DNA from: Acidobacteriota bacterium
Lineage (GTDB): Bacteria > Acidobacteriota > Vicinamibacteria > Vicinamibacterales > 2-12-FULL-66-21
Reading direction: 5' to 3'
Assembly (NCBI GenBank): GCA_003222675.1
Contig: QHWT01000065.1
Span: 3,438-46,247 of the forward strand
Length of the DNA stretch: 42,810 nt
In this document: positions 39,568-42,810 of the stretch, one piece after another
How the letters are laid out: every line of letters begins with the position of its first letter
Position numbering within the stretch: the first letter of the stretch is position 1
The notes under the pieces: model-generated
What the model was told of the DNA's origin: nothing
Seen by the model: the letters and a program-made list of their open reading frames with translations, nothing else
Databases searched by the model: none
Made by a program: the position numbers and the translations under genes

Positions 39568-42500
39568 CTATCGATTGAACGCGATGACCACGTCCTTGAC
39601 CGCCGGAGTCTGCGCAGTATTCGTCGTCGACTCCTGCAGTACGTACTGGATGTAACGCGAAGATTCTGCCAACGCTCCGCCCGACACGGGGACGGTGGCA
39701 AAGGCCGTCCATGTCGCGTCAGGCGTCGGTGTATTACCTGTCCGATAACTGCCGACGATGTTGGTTCCGGCCGGCTTCTCGGCGTTCCACGACATCGTCA
39801 GCCAGCTGACCGGCGCGCCCGCGTCGAACACTTTCGACGTGTACTTTCCGGCCGCGGCGTACGGCGTCGAGCGCATCCAGTCGATCGTCAGCACGCCGGT
39901 TGATTTGAACAGGTCGCTGCCGACCATGGTCATCCTGAGAGATGCCGGGAACGTGGCCGCGTGGGCCGCGACCTTCGCGCCGTCGATCCAGTACACGACG
40001 CTCGTCGCGTTCCAGTCGATGCGGAATCGGTGCGGCGCACCGAACCAGTTGCCTGGAATGAGGGTCTCCAGGATGTCGAGGCCATTGATGGTGCGCGCGT
40101 AGAGGCCGACCGTCGTTCCGTTCGGCTTTGTGTTGAACTGCGCGAGCAGGAGTCCGGCAAGCTGTTGCGGTGCACCACTGAACGTCGCCGCGAACTCCAT
40201 CGATCGGCCGCCGCTGATGAGGGGCAGCGTTGACGTGATCTGCGTCCCCTGCAGCTTGACCGAACCATTGCTCACGGTCAGCGTGCCTTTGGTGATGAGC
40301 ACGTTCGTCAGCCAGCCGCTTGGCAACGCCGTGCCGGAGAACTCGGTGGCGAGGGTCGGCGTCAGCATTACTTCGCCGTTGCCCGTCTCCGAGTAGTAGG
40401 CGCCGGCGTCCGCGGTGCCGCCGACGAAGTCCGCCGTCGTCGAGTAGGCGACGAGCGACGTGTCGTCGTCGACGATCGTCCCGATCCCTTGTGCTCCCGC
40501 GATGTTGGCATTGACGGCACCCGAGAGGTTCACGGTGAACGTCTTGTTGTGCGTCACGACGCCAGGTGCGTACGTCAGCGTGCCGGACTGCGCGGTGTAA
40601 TCGGGAGGCGCCAGCGCTGAACCATCGGCCGTGGCGAAGTTCACCGTGACGCTCTTGCCGCTCTGCGGAGACAGCGTCACCGTGAACGTCATGTTCGTGG
40701 AGCCGCTGTTGCCCTCCACCACCGTCGCGTTGCCGACCGTCAGTGTCGGAAGCGGATCGTCGTTCTGGATGATGCCGGCGCCCTGCGCCTTCTTGATCGT
40801 GCCGTTGACGGCATTGAGCAGGTTGACGCTGAACGTTTCGTCGTCTTCGTTCCTGGTGTCGCCGGCTACCGCGATGGTGACCGGCAGCGACACAACTCCC
40901 GGAGCGAACGTCAGCGTGCCGGCCGCCGCCGTATATTCGGCCGGCGCCGTCGCGGTCGAGTCCGCCGCCGCGAAGGACGCGGAAACCGGCATGTCGCTCG
41001 CGCCCGCGAGGCTCACTGTGAATGTAAACGGCGTATCACCGCTGTTGCCTTCCGCCAGCATGACATCGCTGATGTAGATGCCGGGGATCACGCTGATCAC
41101 CAGCGTCTGCGGGTCGCTGGTGTCGACGCCGCCGTTTGCCGTCCCGCCGTTGTCGCGCAGCCGCACCGAGACGCGCGCCACGTGGCTGATGCCATTCAGG
41201 TTCGCCGCAAGCGCGTATGTCAGCGTTCCGGTGGACGAGATCGACGGCTGGACCGAGAACACCGCGTTGTTGTCGTTCGTGACGACGAAGGACAGAGCCT
41301 GGCCCGCTTCGTTCACCGGGCCTGCGCTCATATTCGTCGCCCAGTTCAGCACGGTCTGGGGGCCAGCGCTCTCGGCCAGCCGCTGGTCGGCGCCCTTTGC
41401 GAAACTGGGCGCGTCGTTGACGGGGGCCACCGTGATCGAGACGGTCCCGATCGCCGTGCCGCCATGACCGTCACTCACGGTATAGGTGAAGCTGTCGGCA
41501 CCGAAGTAGTTCGGCGCCGGTGTGTAGGTCACACCGATGCCGCCGGGCGCGACAGCGGCGACGCCATGTGACGGCGCCGTCACGCTCGCGACCATTAATG
41601 TCTGGCCGGGATCGGGATCGACGTCGTTCGCGAGCACCGTGATCGTGCTGGTGCCGCTGTCCTCGAGTACCGTCACCGCGTCGTCACCCGGCCTCGGCCT
41701 GCAGTCGATCAGGATCGACGCGGTCGCTTCGTTGCTGCTGTTCGTACCGTCCGTTGCTCTGTATTTGAACGACGCCGGACCGCACGCCCCGGCAGCCGGT
41801 GTGAACGTGAAGGCGCCATTGTCGGCGAGACCGACGCTGCCGTTCAACGCGGAGCCCGGCGACAACGCTGCCTTCAGTCCATTACGCGCGTAATCGTTGG
41901 CGAGCACGCCCGCCGCTGGTATCGCGAGCGGCAACTGGTAGTCCACCTGGTAGACGCCATCGTTCTGCGCGACCGGCGCGTCACCAAGGAGGCTGGTCGA
42001 GGCGCCGATGTTCCACTGGCTTGCGTGCGAGGTGAGGATCGTCAGCCTCACGTCGCCGTTGAGCGCGTTGCCCCCTTCCCGCGCGGTGACGCACGGATCC
42101 AGGTTGGCTGCGGGAATGCCTGACTGCCCGAGGCAGTCAGGAATCCGGACGGCGTTCCGGAAAACCTGCAAGGAGGTCTGGTCGTCGCCGGGCAGCAACA
42201 GCGAGTGATCGACGGTGAACATCAGGCGGATTGGCGAGGCGGGTGATGCCGACAGCTCCGATCCGTCCGGATTCAGCACGGCGATGTTGATCTGCTGGTT
42301 CAGGAATGTGTAACCGACCGGCGATTGCAACCCGGCGATCACTCCCTGCGCAATCCGGATCGTGGCGCCTGATGGTGAGGTCACGGCGCTCACCAGAGGA
42401 TCCTGGGAGGTCACGTGTGTCCCCGTGCTCACGGTGTCGCCGCCGTTCACCGCCTGCGAAACCGCCTTGAGCGCGACGGTGATCGAGACAGTGGCGGTAC

Positions 42501-42810
42501 TCCCAACCGCGCCGAAATGGTCCACGGCCGCATACGTGAACTGGTCGAGTCCGAGGAAGTCGGCGTTCGGCGTGTAGTCGAACGAACCGTCGGTGTTCAG
42601 TGCGACGGTGCCGTTTGCAGGGCCTGCCACGAGCTGCGCGTGCAGCGGCGCGATGTCTTCCACTTCGACGTCGTGATCGTTGACGAGCACCCCGGGTGCG
42701 CCGACGTGCAGCGCCTGGTTCATCACCGCCGTATATGCGTCAGCCTCGGTGATCGGTGGGTCGTTGACCTGCCGCACATCGATTCGGACGTTCGCTGGCT
42801 CACTGTTCTG
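39568..42810 (-). CDS. Second giant multidomain secreted protein (paralog; N-terminus beyond window)
   Basis: At least 1,080 residues; the frame stays open to the window edge, so the true start is outside and an internal GTG at 42777 is not it. It aligns with the first giant protein from the third Ig/cadherin-like domain (ITEADAYTAV) through the unique segment (SGYTFLNQQ-like YTFLNQQINIAVLNPDG), the AQNDGVYQVD domain and the next Ig-like domain. Then come one 110-residue repeat (NDAPSFAKGADQRLAESAG), two Calx-beta domains, and the C-terminal laminin-G-like module (PHRFRIDWNATSVVYWIDG). It ends KDVVIAFNR with no sorting signal. The second Calx-beta lacks the usual xVxGDTxxExxE segment (THNKTFTVNLSGAVN), an apparent in-frame deletion. 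Confidence 0.88.
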   Translation of the reverse strand, partial: QNSEPANVRIDVRQVNDPPITEADAYTAVMNQALHVGAPGVLVNDHDVEVEDIAPLHAQLVAGPANGTVALNTDGSFDYTPNADFLGLDQFTYAAVDHFGAVGSTATVSITVALKAVSQAVNGGDTVSTGTHVTSQDPLVSAVTSPSGATIRIAQGVIAGLQSPVGYTFLNQQINIAVLNPDGSELSASPASPIRLMFTVDHSLLLPGDDQTSLQVFRNAVRIPDCLGQSGIPAANLDPCVTAREGGNALNGDVRLTILTSHASQWNIGASTSLLGDAPVAQNDGVYQVDYQLPLAIPAAGVLANDYARNGLKAALSPGSALNGSVGLADNGAFTFTPAAGACGPASFKYRATDGTNSSNEATASILIDCRPRPGDDAVTVLEDSGTSTITVLANDVDPDPGQTLMVASVTAPSHGVAAVAPGGIGVTYTPAPNYFGADSFTYTVSDGHGGTAIGTVSITVAPVNDAPSFAKGADQRLAESAGPQTVLNWATNMSAGPVNEAGQALSFVVTNDNNAVFSVQPSISSTGTLTYALAANLNGISHVARVSVRLRDNGGTANGGVDTSDPQTLVISVIPGIYISDVMLAEGNSGDTPFTFTVSLAGASDMPVSASFAAADSTATAPAEYTAAAGTLTFAPGVVSLPVTIAVAGDTRNEDDETFSVNLLNAVNGTIKKAQGAGIIQNDDPLPTLTVGNATVVEGNSGSTNMTFTVTLSPQSGKSVTVNFATADGSALAPPDYTAQSGTLTYAPGVVTHNKTFTVNLSGAVNANIAGAQGIGTIVDDDTSLVAYSTTADFVGGTADAGAYYSETGNGEVMLTPTLATEFSGTALPSGWLTNVLITKGTLTVSNGSVKLQGTQITSTLPLISGGRSMEFAATFSGAPQQLAGLLLAQFNTKPNGTTVGLYARTINGLDILETLIPGNWFGAPHRFRIDWNATSVVYWIDGAKVAAHAATFPASLRMTMVGSDLFKSTGVLTIDWMRSTPYAAAGKYTSKVFDAGAPVSWLTMSWNAEKPAGTNIVGSYRTGNTPTPDATWTAFATVPVSGGALAESSRYIQYVLQESTTNTAQTPAVKDVVIAFNR

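Overview
The window is a 42.8 kb, GC-rich, mostly minus-strand stretch of a bacterial chromosome. Gene content points to Acidobacteriota, probably a Vicinamibacteria-like lineage. The markers are an acidobacterial-type VWFA secreted protein, a large TonB receptor with an N-terminal carboxypeptidase-regulatory domain paired with a secreted TPR protein, a >1000-residue Asp-box (BNR/VPS10-like) secreted protein, and many short self-complementary intergenic repeats. This assignment is inference from gene families. No tRNA, rRNA, CRISPR array or intact mobile element was found.

Layout. 1-4.1 kb: a mrfB-mrfA DNA-repair operon (exonuclease plus DEAD-box helicase); the helicase gene carries two in-frame stretches that look like intergenic repeats. 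4.1-8.8 kb: TonB receptor followed by a TPR protein, with a good sigma-70-like promoter. 8.9-16 kb: ordinary metabolic and envelope genes (alanine/sodium symporter, SDR dehydrogenase, DUF547, alpha/beta hydrolase, heme membrane protein, glutaminyl cyclase, two small secreted proteins). 16.1-23.5 kb: the Asp-box protein, a lipoprotein, an outer-membrane barrel, a MetX-like hydrolase and a DUF1801 protein. 23.7-26.2 kb: DUF2277, a membrane gene overlapping it on the opposite strand, gene relics (di-heme oxidoreductase, methyltransferase, PAS, possibly integrase) and the VWFA protein.

26.2-42.8 kb is the most unusual part. Two giant multidomain secreted proteins lie in tandem: one of about 3,730 residues, the other truncated by the window end. 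They are clear paralogs over their shared modules (Ig/cadherin-like, a 110-residue repeat, Calx-beta, and a C-terminal lamin-G-like module). The first has 11 copies of the 110-residue repeat in a dimeric higher-order arrangement; the second has one. Each giant gene is followed by genes for tiny secreted proteins that all begin MRNLRNR. Two of these small genes lie inside a duplicated ~520-550 bp segment. I propose a repeated cassette, giant surface protein plus small exported partner, as the candidate undescribed system. The partnership itself is inference from gene order.

Expression signals. Genes for many exported proteins have clear Shine-Dalgarno sites. At least seven other genes lack one and instead have a TANNNT -10-like box 5-8 nt before the start codon, suggesting frequent leaderless transcripts.
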